From assembly GCA_037952775.1 (NCBI GenBank), contig JBANAY010000004.1:13888001-13952000 (forward strand): a stretch of 64,000 nt of DNA, written 5' to 3'. Shown here one piece after another: positions 45,548 to 57,719 of the stretch (position 1 is its first letter; every line of letters begins with the position of its first letter). The DNA comes from Clonostachys chloroleuca. Lineage: Eukaryota; Ascomycota; Sordariomycetes; Hypocreales; Bionectriaceae. The position numbers were made by a program, and so were the translations under genes. A model generated the notes under the pieces. It searched no databases. It saw nothing but the letters and a program-made list of their open reading frames with translations, and had not been told where the DNA came from.

Positions 45548-46502
45548 ATGACTACCGCCCACAGACCTACCTTTGATCCCGTACGCATCAAAGTCCGCCC
45601 CTTTCCGTCAATCAACCCGTTTTCTAACCCAGATCACCTAGGCACGCGGCAAGGAGGCCCAGCGCGGCCCAGCCTTCCACACGCGCATGCTCCCCGCCCA
45701 CACACAGCTCAAGTTCCGCAAAGCAGGCCAGGGAGGCGCAGGCGATGGCGAAGATGAGCTCTCACAGACCGATCTCGCCGCCGAGCTGCTGGCCGCCGAG
45801 GCCGTCCACTTCAACAAGAAGAAAGGGGAGCTCCCGCCGCCGCCGACGAGGAGGAGGACGCGGAGCACACTACTCTCGCCGGCCTGAAGCGGCCGCATCA
45901 GATCGAGGGTAAAGGGGGCGAGGACGGCGAGGAAGACCTGGAAGCGAAGCGGCGGCGGATCCTAGCAGAGACGCGAGAGATGGACGCCGACGACGACGAC
46001 GATAGCGCAGAGGACGAGGATGACGATAGTGATGACAGCGACGATGATGACGAGGATGCGGAGCTGCAGAGGGAGCTGGAGCGGGTGAGGCGGGAGCGCG
46101 AGGAGAAGAAGCGCAAGGAGGAGGAGGCCCGGGCCAAGGAGGAGGAGGAGGCGAGGGAGCGGGACATTGCGCTGGGAAACCCGCTGCTGAACAAGCAGGA
46201 CTTCACGATGAAGCGGCGGTGGGACGACGATGTCGTCTTTAAGAACCAGGCTCGCGGGACGGAGGATAAGGGCAAGAAGGAGTTTGTCAACGTGAGTTCT
46301 TCCCCATCTTCTCTTCACATCTACTTTTTTTTTAAAAAAAACTTTCACTGGATCCTGCGTCTGCTGGTTTCTATTGTCTTTTCATTCTTTTATAACTATA
46401 TTTTCGAGCCCGTATGAGACGGTTGAAATGCTAACGAACGCCCTGCAGGACATGATCCGCTCTGATTTCCACCGAAGATTTATGAGTAAATACGTTAGAT
46501 AG
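45548..46502 (+). CDS. CWC15: Spliceosome factor CWC15 (Cwf15/AD002 family), with a 1-base frameshift in exon 2
   Basis: Exons 45548-45580, 45642-46291 and 46449-46502. Exon 1 MTTAHRPTFDP and exon 2 ARGKEAQRGPAFHTRMLPAH give the invariant Cwc15 start. The frame is lost at AAAGGGG (45822-45828): the literal frame ends after SPA at 45887, while the frame one base longer continues DEEEDAEHTTLAGLKRP, a long Asp/Glu coiled segment, GNPLLN, KRRWDDDVVFKN and finally DMIRSDFHRRFMSKYVR, the conserved C-terminus. Exon lengths sum to a multiple of three only if one base is added. Introns have GTACGC/CTAACCC/CTAG and GTGAGT/GCTAAC/TGCAG signals. Cwc15 is part of the NineTeen-complex-associated spliceosome. 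A disrupted copy of this conserved gene is unlikely; a missing base is more likely. Confidence 0.85.
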
Positions 46503-46675
46503 ACTTTCCCAGCCCATTCTATTAGTGTTCTTCTTTTTTCTCGTCCTTTTTTTTTCTTATGATAGATACCCGTCAAATATTACATGCTCCGACGATGAAG
46601 TAATTCGTTTATCATGCATGATCCCCATAAGTGCGCTGCAACGTAGACGTGCAAGGAACAACAGTTTCACCCATC

Positions 46676-48681
46676 TCACATGTCCTCCCCGTTCCTGCGG
46701 TTCGAGTACCGCCTGGCGTGGTGGCCAACCCGACTCTTCCCTTCCTCCTCGGACTTCTTCTTCTCCTCCTCGGGCTTCTTCTCCTCAGCGAGCAACCTGC
46801 GCTCCATCTCCTCAAACGCGCCGAGCACGTTGCCGTACCCCTCGTACACGCCCTGGCGGTAGCCCTGGTCGACCCTCTCGATGGCGCCCTCCTCCTTCCA
46901 CCGCTTGCCGATGAGCTCGTCGAAAGTCTCGCCGTCGGCCCGCTCGGTCGCCCACAGCGCCTTGTACGCGCCGCCGATGGCGCAGGCGTTGCCGCCCACG
47001 TCGAGCTTGTACACGCCATCGACGCCGCCGAGCACCTCACCGATGACGCGGGCGATGGCCGGGTTGAGCGAGCCGCCGCCGACGAGGTAGATGCGGCGGG
47101 GCTGGGCGGGGAGGCTTCCGCCCTCAGGAGGGTGGACGAGGTTCTGGGAGCGGAGGCGCATGGAGAGGGCCTGGGACTCGACGATGGCGCGGGCGTCGGT
47201 CTCGGGGGACCAGGGCTCGGCCTCCTCGCGGAGGTCGGTGCCGTTGGCGGCGGAGCAGGTGAAGCGCCAGGTGCCCGGGCGGATGTTGGGGACGGTCTCG
47301 CGGAGGGGGAAGTAGAGGCCGATCTTGGCGCGGTCGGCGTGGACGTCGAGGGGGAGCGGTCGGTGACGGCGTCGTTGAAGTTCTCCCAGCCGGTGGGGCC
47401 GACCTCGGGCTTGGGGAGAGCGTCGCGGATCTTCTCGCGGGCGAGGCCACCGTTCTTGTAGCAGAGCATGAACATGTAGTGGCCGGCCGTGGTGGGGTGG
47501 TTGAAGAAGTGATAGGCGCCGTCGGGCTTGTAGGCCGGCGTGTTCATGAGGAAGGTGGTCGAGGTGCCGAGGGAGACGATGGCGTCGAGGGGTCGGAGGG
47601 GCAGGGCGAGGATGGTGGCCGGGTTGTCGCCGGTGAAGGGGGAGACCTCGCAGTCCGGGCTGAAGCCGTACTTCTGGACGAAGTAGCTGGAGACGCGGCC
47701 GAGGGAGGCGCCGCCGTCCATCTCGACTTCGCCCAGCTTCTTGCGCAGGTCGATGGCGCCCGCCTTGCCGCCGGCGGCGAGTCGGAGCAGCTCATCGCTG
47801 TAGCGCTGGTTGGGGATGTCCCAGAGGTTCATGCCGCAGACGTCGGCGACGTCGAGAGGAGCAATCTTGCCAATGAGGACCGACGCAAGCCATGACGAGA
47901 CGAGGGAGATGCGGGTGGACTTGGCATACACGTCTAGCTTGGTGCGGCGTAATCGCATAATCTGAAGACCTGTGAAGCGCTGATTTCATGTTAGCCTTAT
48001 ATCATGTTTACTCGAGTCTCAATGGCACCATAGGAGTTCATCCGAGCCATTTGATACCAATTATCACGAAAGGACAAAGACAAGAAGGGAAAACATACGT
48101 GGTGCGCACCACTACCCGTCACCTGAGCCAGCTGCTCGCGATCCCCCAGCTCGGCATCAAAAGCCTGCGCCTCCTCCTCAGTGCTCTGGTCCTGCCAGTT
48201 GGGGGACCACTCATTGGCGAGCGAGGCGGCCAGCTGCTCGGAGAGGGAGCGGGAGGGGTCGAGCCCCCGAGGAGGGACTCGGCGTCGCTGTTCCAGAAGA
48301 CGCTGCCGTGCTGCTGGCCGGAGCCGCTGACGGCGCGGATGCGCTCCATGGGCACGGGCATGGCGGAGGCGAGGCGGGAGAGGACGAGGTCGAGCGAGTC
48401 CATCCACATGGCGACGGGGGCGTAGACCTCGCCGGTGGACTCGCGGACGTGGACGCCCTTCTTGACGCCATATTTGGGGGCGAAGTCGCCGTCGAAGTCG
48501 ACCTTGGCCTGGCCGACGGTCTGGAGGTTGGAGTCGACGACAACGGCTGCGGGGACAGGGAACGTTAGCACGGGTGCTGACGGGCGGTGGCGGGGATGAT
48601 GATGTCGTTCGTACCCTTGAGCTGCTGCGTCGAGAGATCGAAGCCCAAGTACAGAGGGCCGGAATCGGAGAAGGAAGGCAT
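46676..48681 (-). CDS. D-xylulokinase (FGGY family), two 1-base frameshifts
   Basis: Exons 48681-48615, 48546-48099 and 47979-46676 (about 606 aa after correction). Exon 1 gives [12 protein letters not shown], the N-terminal nucleotide-sugar kinase motif; later come [58 protein letters not shown] and [22 protein letters not shown]. Frame breaks occur at a C5 run (48264-48268) before [10 protein letters not shown] and at a G5 run (47351-47355) before [16 protein letters not shown]; each is repaired by one extra base and exon lengths then sum correctly. Intron 47980-48098 has GTATGT and CTAACATG. It phosphorylates D-xylulose to D-xylulose-5-phosphate, feeding the pentose phosphate pathway. A Lys/Glu tail (about 35 residues) is longer than usual. 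Confidence 0.85.
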
Positions 48682-51600
48682 GTTGTGATTACTTAGGAGG
48701 GGTAGAGGGGTTGACTCTTGGTGGGTGTGTCGGTGTCGCGACGCACCAAGTCGTCGGAGGGGGAGCTTCAGGTACGATGGCGGAGGAGATGGCACGCAGT
48801 CAATTGGGAGGATATATCGTATCTAGGCACCTGAGTAGAGCGGTCACAAAATTCAAGCAATGATGGAGGCTACACAGAGAAGAGGGTGAGATGGCGATCA
48901 GTGGGCGAGCTTCGGAATAAATACGGCAGCCTGGCCTTAGCCCCGGTCCCAGGACAGCGGACTCCATGGCGGATGGGGAAACGGGGACAGAGATGGTGTC
49001 GGTCTAAAAGAAGAGGAGCCGGACGACAGTTAGTTCGGCTTGGCTGGTTGGTAGTTTAATCGGGGACGGCACGAGGCTGGTTGAAGGCGGGATGTGCGCG
49101 GACGGTGATTTGGCTGACGGCACACCCTGCAGCGGTACCCTGTACATGAACCCATACCTTGATGGCCTGCAGCCACACAATGAACCAAGGGAGCTGATGT
49201 ACTTGACCCAAGGCCCTATTCGCCATCTCCGGAGGGTCGTGATCGAGAGATCGAGAGAAGAGATGGGCCATGAATCAGGGTCCCCGGCTGGCGGTTTAGT
49301 ACCGAACAGTCTAGTGTCGAGTGGGAAAATGCCTAAATAAGCCATTGCAGGCCGTTCCAACGTCACAGCCGGCCTAATGCAAGGAGCTCCTCCCGGTCTA
49401 TCACGTTGATGTCTGATCATTAGCTATTTGTGATTTTTCGTGCCTCCAGTACTGTCCATAAAAGCCAACTGCAATGCTGTTCCACTCGCCAGCGTCCTGC
49501 CAGGCTGTACATACCACTGCCGTGCACACATCATCGTTTGCGTAGATGCTGTACTTTATAGCAAGTGGCAGATCTGCTTCCCTCCCCACCAGCTGACTCT
49601 CACCCTCACATACGAGGACCAGTCGTTTATTAGGTAGTACATGGCACAGCGTTGAAACAAACGCATCTGGGCAAAGTCCCGCGATCAGAGCTGAGACAAA
49701 AACCGAGACTTCCCAAATGAGTTGCGCGCCTCTTCACTCCGTCTGGCTCGCTTGGTAGACGTTGGCTCGAGGTGGTGGCAGTCCAGCCATCCCTCCGGAC
49801 GTGTATGTGCATGCAACACCCCTACACTACCTTGCTGCGAAGCAAGCCCGCCGCTCATGTTGAAGACCAGCAGAACGAATTGGACCTCGGAGGCATGGAT
49901 GATTATCCCAGGTACATAGTCAGATGACCAACAGAACCTACCAACTCGTTCAATTTTTCTCGCTGCCCTGCTATCTCAGTTTCAAGAATGCAGATCCATT
50001 TTTTATCTCTACCTTTATTCCATGGCCTGCCACCGACTCCGAGTTCCCCGGGGCTCTGGGAAGGGGTGTGTGGGCTTGGGTGTGGATATGAATGCAGATG
50101 TGGATATGAGAGATTCAGATTGGATTGACGATGAAACCAGCCTCACCGAACAAACACTGCTGTGCACACACAGGCAAGACAGGCTATAGACTGTAAAGCT
50201 GTGCGAGGCACCAAGATTGATGGCTTTAGGCTAAAATCCCCGGGTGGACCGTGGCCGAGCTGTCAAAGTCTCTGTTGTGCGAGTGGTGTCTAGCTCTGCA
50301 AATGGGGGAGCACCGAGTTGCTGCACTAAGACAACAATACCACAGGAAGGGGATACAGATTGCCCAATGAGCAGGCGGCGCTTAAAAAGACGATGAAAAC
50401 TCAGCCAATAGTGCATTATCAATTGGGTACCTATCAGAAAGAGGGGCTCTTCGTGGGGGGTTGTCGCCGCTGGACCTTGGAGTTGACAGAACACAGAGAA
50501 TAATCTGGCAACCCACGGTGCAAACGGGGGCGGTGGAAAGGTCAAGTGACCATCAGGAATTTCTATTCCATGCACCTGCAGTGCGCATTCTGCTGCAGGC
50601 ATCTTTGAGATGGGAAAACCGGGGCAGCCTTGACCCAGATTTATGGAACTCCGATGAGGCGCTGTCGTTTCTTTCTTGGCTTGCGCGATGTGGTCATCAG
50701 TGTGACGGCATAGTGTAGGTCTCGATTGCGTTGTCTACCTAGGTACAATGCATGCTCTCAAACATGCAGTGATGAGCATTGAGGTACAGAGGAAAGAAAC
50801 ATTTGATTGATACTGTACGGATACGGCATCGGAGGCAAGCCCGCCAGCTTACCCTAAACATACACTCCATCATCACGCTCACTCTTAACCTTCCACATGC
50901 TCCATGCACGAACACACCCTCGACCGCCACCCTCTCACATCATGTACATACCGGGAAGCAAAAGCCACGTCTATGCCCATCTATTAATAACGACATGAGC
51001 CAGCCAGATTACCCGCTCGAATAGCAGCCCATCAACGCCACTGCGTCAATGCCCATATACCAAGTTCATCAACGTCCGCCTGACTCTCTCTCTTCCCCGT
51101 GACTTTTTTCACCTTTCTTTTCCCCAACCCATGCTAACAATGCATGCACATGCCCTCGCAAGGTCAAAACCAAACACCCGCTTCTAACCGTCACCTGTGT
51201 GAAGTATCCCTCGATGAAAACGGACCACCACGCCGAGAAGAGGCTCCACAGCCTTGCATCCCCAAACCAACGTCGCTGATCCAGGAACGCAACCCTCACC
51301 TCCTCCTTCCCACTCACGATTCACGAATCCGCCGCACGGGACGGTCCTACCCAACTTGGAAAGTAAGATTGCCTTTGTAGATCTTCGGTACGCCTTCTAC
51401 CGTCACGTACGTACACTACCTATATAGTATAGATGGGGGGTATACACAGTCTCGGCTTCCCTCCCCTCCCGCAATGCCTGGCCTTCATATTTTCTTCTCC
51501 CTGGTTTCCTGTTCCCCTATGGTGGACTGGGGCGGAGGAGGGCTGAGCCGATTCTAGTTGGTTTATGCTTTTTGCTGCCATGATTTGATTTTTCCCTAAA

Positions 51601-51719
51601 GAAGACAAAAGAAAAGAGGAGAGAAAAAGGAAACCAAACGATGAGGATGGAGACAAGCAAGAAAAATGGTGAGCGGAAAGGAAGAGGAAGATGAGAACGT
51701 AATGATGGTATGTATGCTC
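48682..51719. other. Long gene-free stretch
   Basis: 3 kb between xylulokinase and the cation transporter (both minus strand). Open frames on both strands are short and lack family features. No repeat or RNA gene was recognised. Confidence 0.45.
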
Positions 51720-53605
51720 CTACTCCTTCTGATGCCCGTTCAGCTTCTTCCGCTTCTTATCCTCCCCGCCTTGGTGGGCGTGCTCGTGGATGAACTCGTC
51801 GAACCGGCCGTTGATGGGCTCTTGCACCGAGACGAATCGCACGCGGACCCGCTTGACGCCCTTGACCTTGGCGCCGACGGTCTGCCGGATCTCGTCCTCC
51901 ATCCTGCGCACGTGCTCGACGGACCACGATCCGGGGACGGCCATCTCGAGATCCATCAGGTAGTTCTGCCCGGACTTGATGCCGCTCACGTCGCGGAGCT
52001 CCACGTCACGGCTGTCCTCGAGGCTGGCGATGGCGCGCTGCGCCTGCTTGCGGACCTTGCCCTTGACCTCCGGGTCGACGCCCTGGTCGGCCAGCTCGCG
52101 CAGGGCGTCGGCCATGTTGCCGGCGCCGGCGTGGATGACCATGAAGGATATGAGGAGGCCGCCGACGGGGTCGAGCCAGCCGGCCGTTTCGATGACGTTG
52201 GCGCCGACGATGGCGGCGAGGGTAACGATGCCCGTGAGGCTGTCGACGCGGTGGTGGATGGCGTTGGAGGCGAGGACGGAGGAGTGCTTCTCACGTGCCA
52301 CTTTCATAGCTGTGGAGATGTGCAGGTTAGCTCATGTTTGGATGAGAAAGCTTGGAAGGACTGTGACGTAGGTAGGTGAGGAAGCCAATGACGAGCAATA
52401 GAGAAAGCGTTAGGTTGGGGGGAAAAGAGCGGAAGCCAATTGGATCACTGGCCTCAACCGCGAGTAGTAATTGAGAGAGAGAGAGAGTCGAGGCACTCAC
52501 TAGCATGATAGAGCCATTCCTTCACGACCACCGTACCAGCAGCTAGCCACGCAGCGTGAATACTGGGTATCCCTAGGGCGGCAGGGCTGTGCGAGTGCGA
52601 GTGCCCGTGCCCATGCCCAATGTGCTCCATGAGAGTATGCGCCGCCGCAGGGTCGAAGTGGCCGTAGAGACTGATGGCGCTCTCCCATCCCATGTAGCAG
52701 CCCCCGACGAGCAGCAGCCCGGACACGCCCAGCGCGCCCAGACTCTCCACCTTGCCGAAGCCCATGGGGAACTGTTCGCTCGGGGGCTTGATGCTCCAGG
52801 AAACGGTGGCCAGGGTGAGGACATCTGAGGCGAGGTCGGTCATGCTATGCCAGCCGTCGGCAACCATTGATTTCGAGTTGAAGGCCCAGCCACCGATGAA
52901 CTTGGCAACGGCCATGAGGAGGTTGGAGACGAGCCCAATGTTTGTTATCCGGACGCCGGGGTCGCTGCGGTCTTTGGAGAGGAGGTACGGGTTGTCGTGG
53001 TGGTGGTGGTGGCCCAGGCCGTGGGAGTGGCTGTGAGAATGGCCATCGTCGTGATCGTGTTCGTCGTGGTCATGGTCGTGGTCGGGGTCGGGGTTTTTAT
53101 TTGATTTGGAAGAGGGAGGGCGCGGCGGGTGGTGATCGCCCCCATTGTCGCGGATCTGGTGTGCGGTGCCCATGACAATGGCGGGAAGATATGTGTATCG
53201 CAGCCGACGCTGGCGGCCACCGAGCAGCAGACGAGGAAAAGAACGACGTAGCGAGCCGGGGTCGACGGGGGGCGAGTAGGACGAGGACGAGGACGGCGGC
53301 GAGGAGGAGGAGGAGGGGGGAGGGGAGGGCGACGAGGACGACGAGGAAGTCTGGAGGCCACGTAGTTGGAGATGCTGCTGTGGTATCTGGCTCTGGTGTG
53401 GTGGTGTCCTGCTCTGGACGCGCAGCGGATGGTTCGGGCGGTGGTCACCTTGATGGCCCAGCACACACGCTGAAACAGGTGCCGGGCCACCACCTACCAC
53501 CGCTATGGCTCTCGCTGCGGCGGCCGCTGCTGCTGCTACCCTGCGTTTCTCGCCGCTGGCAACGACGCACCGCAAGGCTGAGCGCCGCCCAGCCAGGGGA
53601 GACAT
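51720..53605 (-). CDS. Cation diffusion facilitator, mitochondrial MMT1/MMT2 type
   Basis: Exons 53605-52501 and 52309-51720 (564 aa); the 191-nt intron (GTGAGT, CCACAG) contains a (GA)n run and restores WLYHATMKVAREKHSSV. The N-terminal 130 residues are Arg/Ser/Pro/Gln-rich with no acidic residues early, consistent with a mitochondrial presequence (cleavage perhaps near RGLQTSSS). A His/Asp-rich metal-binding stretch follows (DHDHDHDEHDHDDGHSHSHS), then the CDF membrane domain with DGWHSMTDLASD and, after the intron, HHRVDSLTG, the paired metal sites, and a second His-rich loop (GHGHGHSHSHS). Mmt1/2 export iron from mitochondria in yeast. The exact start is the least certain part because the GC-rich leader is open in several frames. 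Confidence 0.85.
52472..52486. repeat. (GA)n simple repeat in the MMT-like intron
   Basis: An uninterrupted GA dinucleotide run lies close to the donor site of the MMT-like intron. Confidence 0.6.
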
Positions 53606-55496
53606 GCAGCAAAGGACGCGCGGAAGGAGGACGGCAGAGGAAGACGGCTGCGAGGGGTGGAACAGGAACGAGGTGGAAGAGGGTGGCAGAGTTGGGACGA
53701 GGACGGGATGGTCTGGCTGAGGATGGGATGGCCCAGCGCGGAAAGGCCAGTGCCAAGCTCAAGCTCAAGCACGACACCACAGGCGCACACGGCCGAGGCC
53801 GACCTCTTTTTTTCTTTTCTTTTCTTTTTTTTTTTTTTTGCTTCTTTCTGGATTGGTCTTTTCCCCGATTGGCTTCTAAGATCCGGCAGAGGCTGCGGGC
53901 ACGGCTGCGGGCACGGATTGGCTAATCACCTCGAGCTGTTTGTATGAGAGAGGAAGAGAGAGGACGAGCGGGCGGCGTAGCGCACCAGCACCAGCTGTAG
54001 CGGACTGTGGCGGAGGGTTGTAGTAGCGGTAGAGGCCGAGGCAGGTGATGGCGAGAATTGATGGATCTCGGGCGAGCTGGCGCGACCAGGGGAGAAAAAC
54101 TGATGGAGAGCGATGCCTCTCCGAAGCTAGAGCACGGCGAGTCTACGGGGACATAATGCCAAAATCCGGGTCAGTAGGCATCAAACCAGTGTTGGCGAGG
54201 TCGGCGGCCCTGCCAGCGGACGAGGGTTTCTGTCTAGCGCATCGATGTGTCCAGGTAAATAGCTGCGGTGAGGAAGGGATTTTTTCTTCTCTGCTGCTCG
54301 ACTTGCCGCGTCGTTCGATTCTTTACGTGCGTACACGGCCCGAGTTCGGACTTTGGCTGGCGCTTTCAGCTAGTCCATGTCCATCGCGAGCCAAAACGCT
54401 CGGCATTTTCAACATCCCAGATTGATAAGCGTCACGGCCGCCCATTTACTGACCCGACGCTGGCTCAGCAATCCGCCGCCGCCAAACTCAATTCCTTGTC
54501 CCTCGATCGATGTGCTGGTTTTCTCAATTGGCCAATTTTCCCTTTTACTCTCGCTTTCTCCCTCCCTCCACCCGCCTACCGCCTCTCTCCCCCGAGCTTC
54601 TTCGGCCTCTCATTTGCATTTCCCGATTTGCTATCGCTCAACTCGGAGCCAGGCTCGGAGGTAGGCGGCTCACGGTGCCTACATACTTAGTACATCAAGC
54701 ACGCTGGCAGTGTGGGTTTCCTGCCAACCCCAACTCCAACTGCTCCGAGCAGCCAACCCATTATGACGACATGGTTTACAGAAGGAGCCTCGAGGTGTAG
54801 CGCTTGCAGGGGTGATTCAGGAACGATGCTGCGCCTGAATCCCTACTGGCACTTTGGGTGAGCGATGCCCCTGGATCGCCTCGTCTCGTCTCGTCGAACG
54901 AAGCACGGAGATATGGTGCCTGTCAAGCGATTTCTGCCGGGCCACGGTCCTAGTGGCCTACATACCAGTAGATACCTACCTCATCCAGGCTATTCTGGAG
55001 CCTGGAACTAGGTACCTTACCTGTACCTGTAGGCTCCCAAAGCAGCTGGCAGGCGTCGGCCCCTATGAATTTAGGGGGCCTTACAAGTTCCGTTAGCGCA
55101 AGTGGCCCCGGGCATTATCTGATGATCTGATAAGACACCTTGATTTAATTCCATCTCGGATCGCGGAGATGCCAGCTACAGCGTTTGACTAAGGGAATCA
55201 CGCAGCTGTGATTGGGTGGCACTGCATCCAGCCCGAGATCTGTCCATCCGGCACCTACACAGATGGGACGACATCATGACTATGGGCGTATGGTGGCTCA
55301 GCGCCTCAGGAGAGACGTCCAGCCACGACCGCCATCGCTGGTTCCGTCTTGTCACGTACACCAGAGCATCGCATTGGACGTGTGAAGGAAATACTACCAG
55401 TGTCAAATTGCTCCCTAATTGTGGGTTGCCGGGAACGGAATGAGGCGCAAGTTCTGGCTAATTACACTGGCAACTTCCTTCAGACCCAAATCTCTG
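53606..55496. other. Intergenic, with a T-rich tract
   Basis: Upstream of the MMT-like gene: a pyrimidine tract at 53806-53839 (poly-T, i.e. poly-A on the coding strand), common in fungal promoters. Open frames at 54045-55443 are short, often overlap in several frames and show no family resemblance. Confidence 0.45.
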
Positions 55497-57355
55497 CTAA
55501 CCCATCATCTCATCCGACTCTGGAGTTTCGGCGAATGGCCGCCACGTGGGGCGATGCACCGGGATGGTCCGGTCGAAGCAATGTGCCGCTCCCATCGCGA
55601 CGGCGTTCCACCTATCGTTCATGTTAGCGAAAATGCAGTCGTCCAAGAATGATCATCAGCGCTCTTACAACAAGGGGGGTCCTCAGTGTTCTCAACCCGC
55701 ATTGGCGGCTTGCCATCCGCAATCTTGGCGTTCAATATTCTTGGGACTAATTCCCGGACAGCCTGAGAGCAACCCAAACCGCCGGTTAGGAAGACACGCT
55801 GAGGGTATTGTTAGCACGGAAGAAACCAGTCAGGGAGGGGCTGCACTTGCGTTGACTTCACGGCCACCGTTCCCTGAGCGCTCTTGATCAGCGGCTTCGA
55901 AGATAGCGTCTGCTATCTTGGAACACTCCGGCATCAAGACACTTTCCACGTCCGCCCTGAGAGAATTATATTAGAACAAGCGCAACGCGCAACTGGGGAC
56001 TAAGAACGTGGTACTCGGTGTGATATCTCTTAGGGAACAGGACATGGTGGATCGGAACAGTGCATTTGCGTGTAGAGGAAGGAGAGGACTGGAATGGAAT
56101 TATGACAAGAACACTCACCGGTCGATACTGGCTTCCATTCCTTGGAGTGCGAATGAATGGCTCTCTCCCACCTGGAAAGGAGGGTTTTCTTTTATGCTGG
56201 TGTGCCACAGGCGAATCAGTTCGGATCTAACCTCATCCGCCTCCTCATTGTCCACCTCCTCATCCCCGAGCTGTGATATCTGAACCTTGAGCTCATCCAA
56301 CTTTTGATCAACCAACTTCTCGAAGTTGCGGTCTACCCAAAGACCACCCCCAAGTCTCGAAATGGAGGCAGCTGCCGGGGCGCCTCCGCATTTTGGGTCG
56401 AAGGGTCTGAATGCTGCGATATCCTATAGGCCCTGTTAGCATATCCAACACTTCAAAGGATCAAGCAAATACCGACTAATGTGATACCGCCGCAGTCGGC
56501 GACAATTATTGACTCATTTTTCTGGGCACATATTAGCAATGTCAACAGCCTTGACTCGGGGCAGACCTTGTCAGATCAACAGTAGGATCGGACTTCCGAG
56601 ACATATATGGGCTGGATGGGCAAACACCGCATGGTCCGGTATTTCATCACACGAGGTAAGGAACGGATCGTGAACTTACCGCGAGAGCCTCCCGACCAAT
56701 CTCGGGGTATTCGCGCAGCAGGCCCGCGAGTGCAGCATGGGACTCCTCGCTGACCTGCACGTCCTGGCACCGAGATGATATATTTGAGTAATCTAGCCCT
56801 CTCTTGAGCGTGTCCTTGATCGCGCCTGTGAGTAGCGGAAAGGTCACCACCGTGGTGATGGATTCTTTGCTAATATGTGGCATCTTAAGGTCCTTCCAGG
56901 CTAGGTCGTAGAGCGTCTTGATTGCACTTCCAAAGTACTCAGCCGGGAGGCCAGCACCGCCTGATCGTTGCCAATCCAGTTCGACCCATGACTTGATTTG
57001 ATGGTAGTCTCCCCTTTTCACGAACCGTTCTGGGTCGCCGTTGAACAGAATCTCTAGTTTCGCATTCTTGACCCCGGATACATTCGGATCATTCTGGTCT
57101 GTTCTCACCATCTCGATCTTGTGGCCTCGAGAGACAAACCTTGCCAGAAACTTCGGGACCCGAATTTCATGCTGAACTTGGAAGTAGCTGTGCTCTGTGC
57201 AAACGTCTGCACAGGTGACAACGGCCCCGGAACGGCTTGTGCCACATCATTGTGTTAGCATATCTGGAAGCATGCCATTGTATGAAGGCTTTGACTAACG
57301 TTGTTCCGAAATCTAAGCCAATAAAGACATGATCTCTTTTGCAGGGGCACGCCAT
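55497..57355 (-). CDS. HSP70-like ATPase-fold protein, seven exons, candidate GC-AG intron
   Basis: Exons 57355-57300, 57235-56680, 56521-56477, 56423-56119, 55956-55851, 55798-55669 and 55611-55497. MACPCKRDHVFIGLDFGTT gives the actin/HSP70 phosphate-1 motif; TTVVTFPLL and VQVSEESHAALAGLL match the middle of the ATPase; SIIVADCGGITLD is phosphate 2; RVFLTGGLG is the adenosine motif; WNAVAMGAAHCF is near the end. Intron 55799-55850 begins GCAAGT rather than GT, has a CTAAC branch and keeps phase 0. The last junction fits only if one C is added to the C6 run at 55674-55679, as with other runs here. Length, about 437 aa, is short for fungal HSP70-like proteins (usually 550-650): the segment following phosphate 1 is reduced. 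These proteins are not classical chaperones and their roles are unknown. Confidence 0.7.
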
Positions 57356-57719
57356 GGTTTGTTAACTGAGAAAGTGTGGAATATCTAAGCTTTGAGTGTA
57401 GTGTTTACTAAAGAGAAGAAGAAAAAACTCGAGGGGAAGTGAGGAACAATGCTCCTTTTTGTAACCACAACCTTTGCCGACGTCTGCTCTGAACCCTCGG
57501 GGAAAAAGGTGTTCTCAAAATAATCCCCCAAGAGCACCCAACAAGAAACTCAGACCGTTCCTTGGGGGGGTTTAAGGTACGACTACGACCTGCAGCCTCC
57601 CAGCCTGAGAACAATGCACTGCACAATCAACCGAAGCACTTCAAGCAACATGTCTCGGTGATTATTAAAACTCCTGGTACACAACTTAGACCACAGCTGC
57701 ATAGCAACCCGACGGATGG
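57356..57719. other. Promoter region of the HSP70-like gene
   Basis: Short upstream space before the minisatellite. No gene is supported; open frames read through repeat units. Confidence 0.35.

Noticed and set aside
46631..47461. 276-codon plus-strand frame over xylulokinase
   Set aside because: Antisense to conserved FGGY kinase sequence.
52945..53493. Alternative mitochondrial-looking leader in another frame of the MMT-like gene
   Set aside because: It would need a frameshift to reach the transporter domain, whereas the chosen frame is continuous. It remains possible given the homopolymer problem, but there is no G/C run with conserved sequence to prove it.
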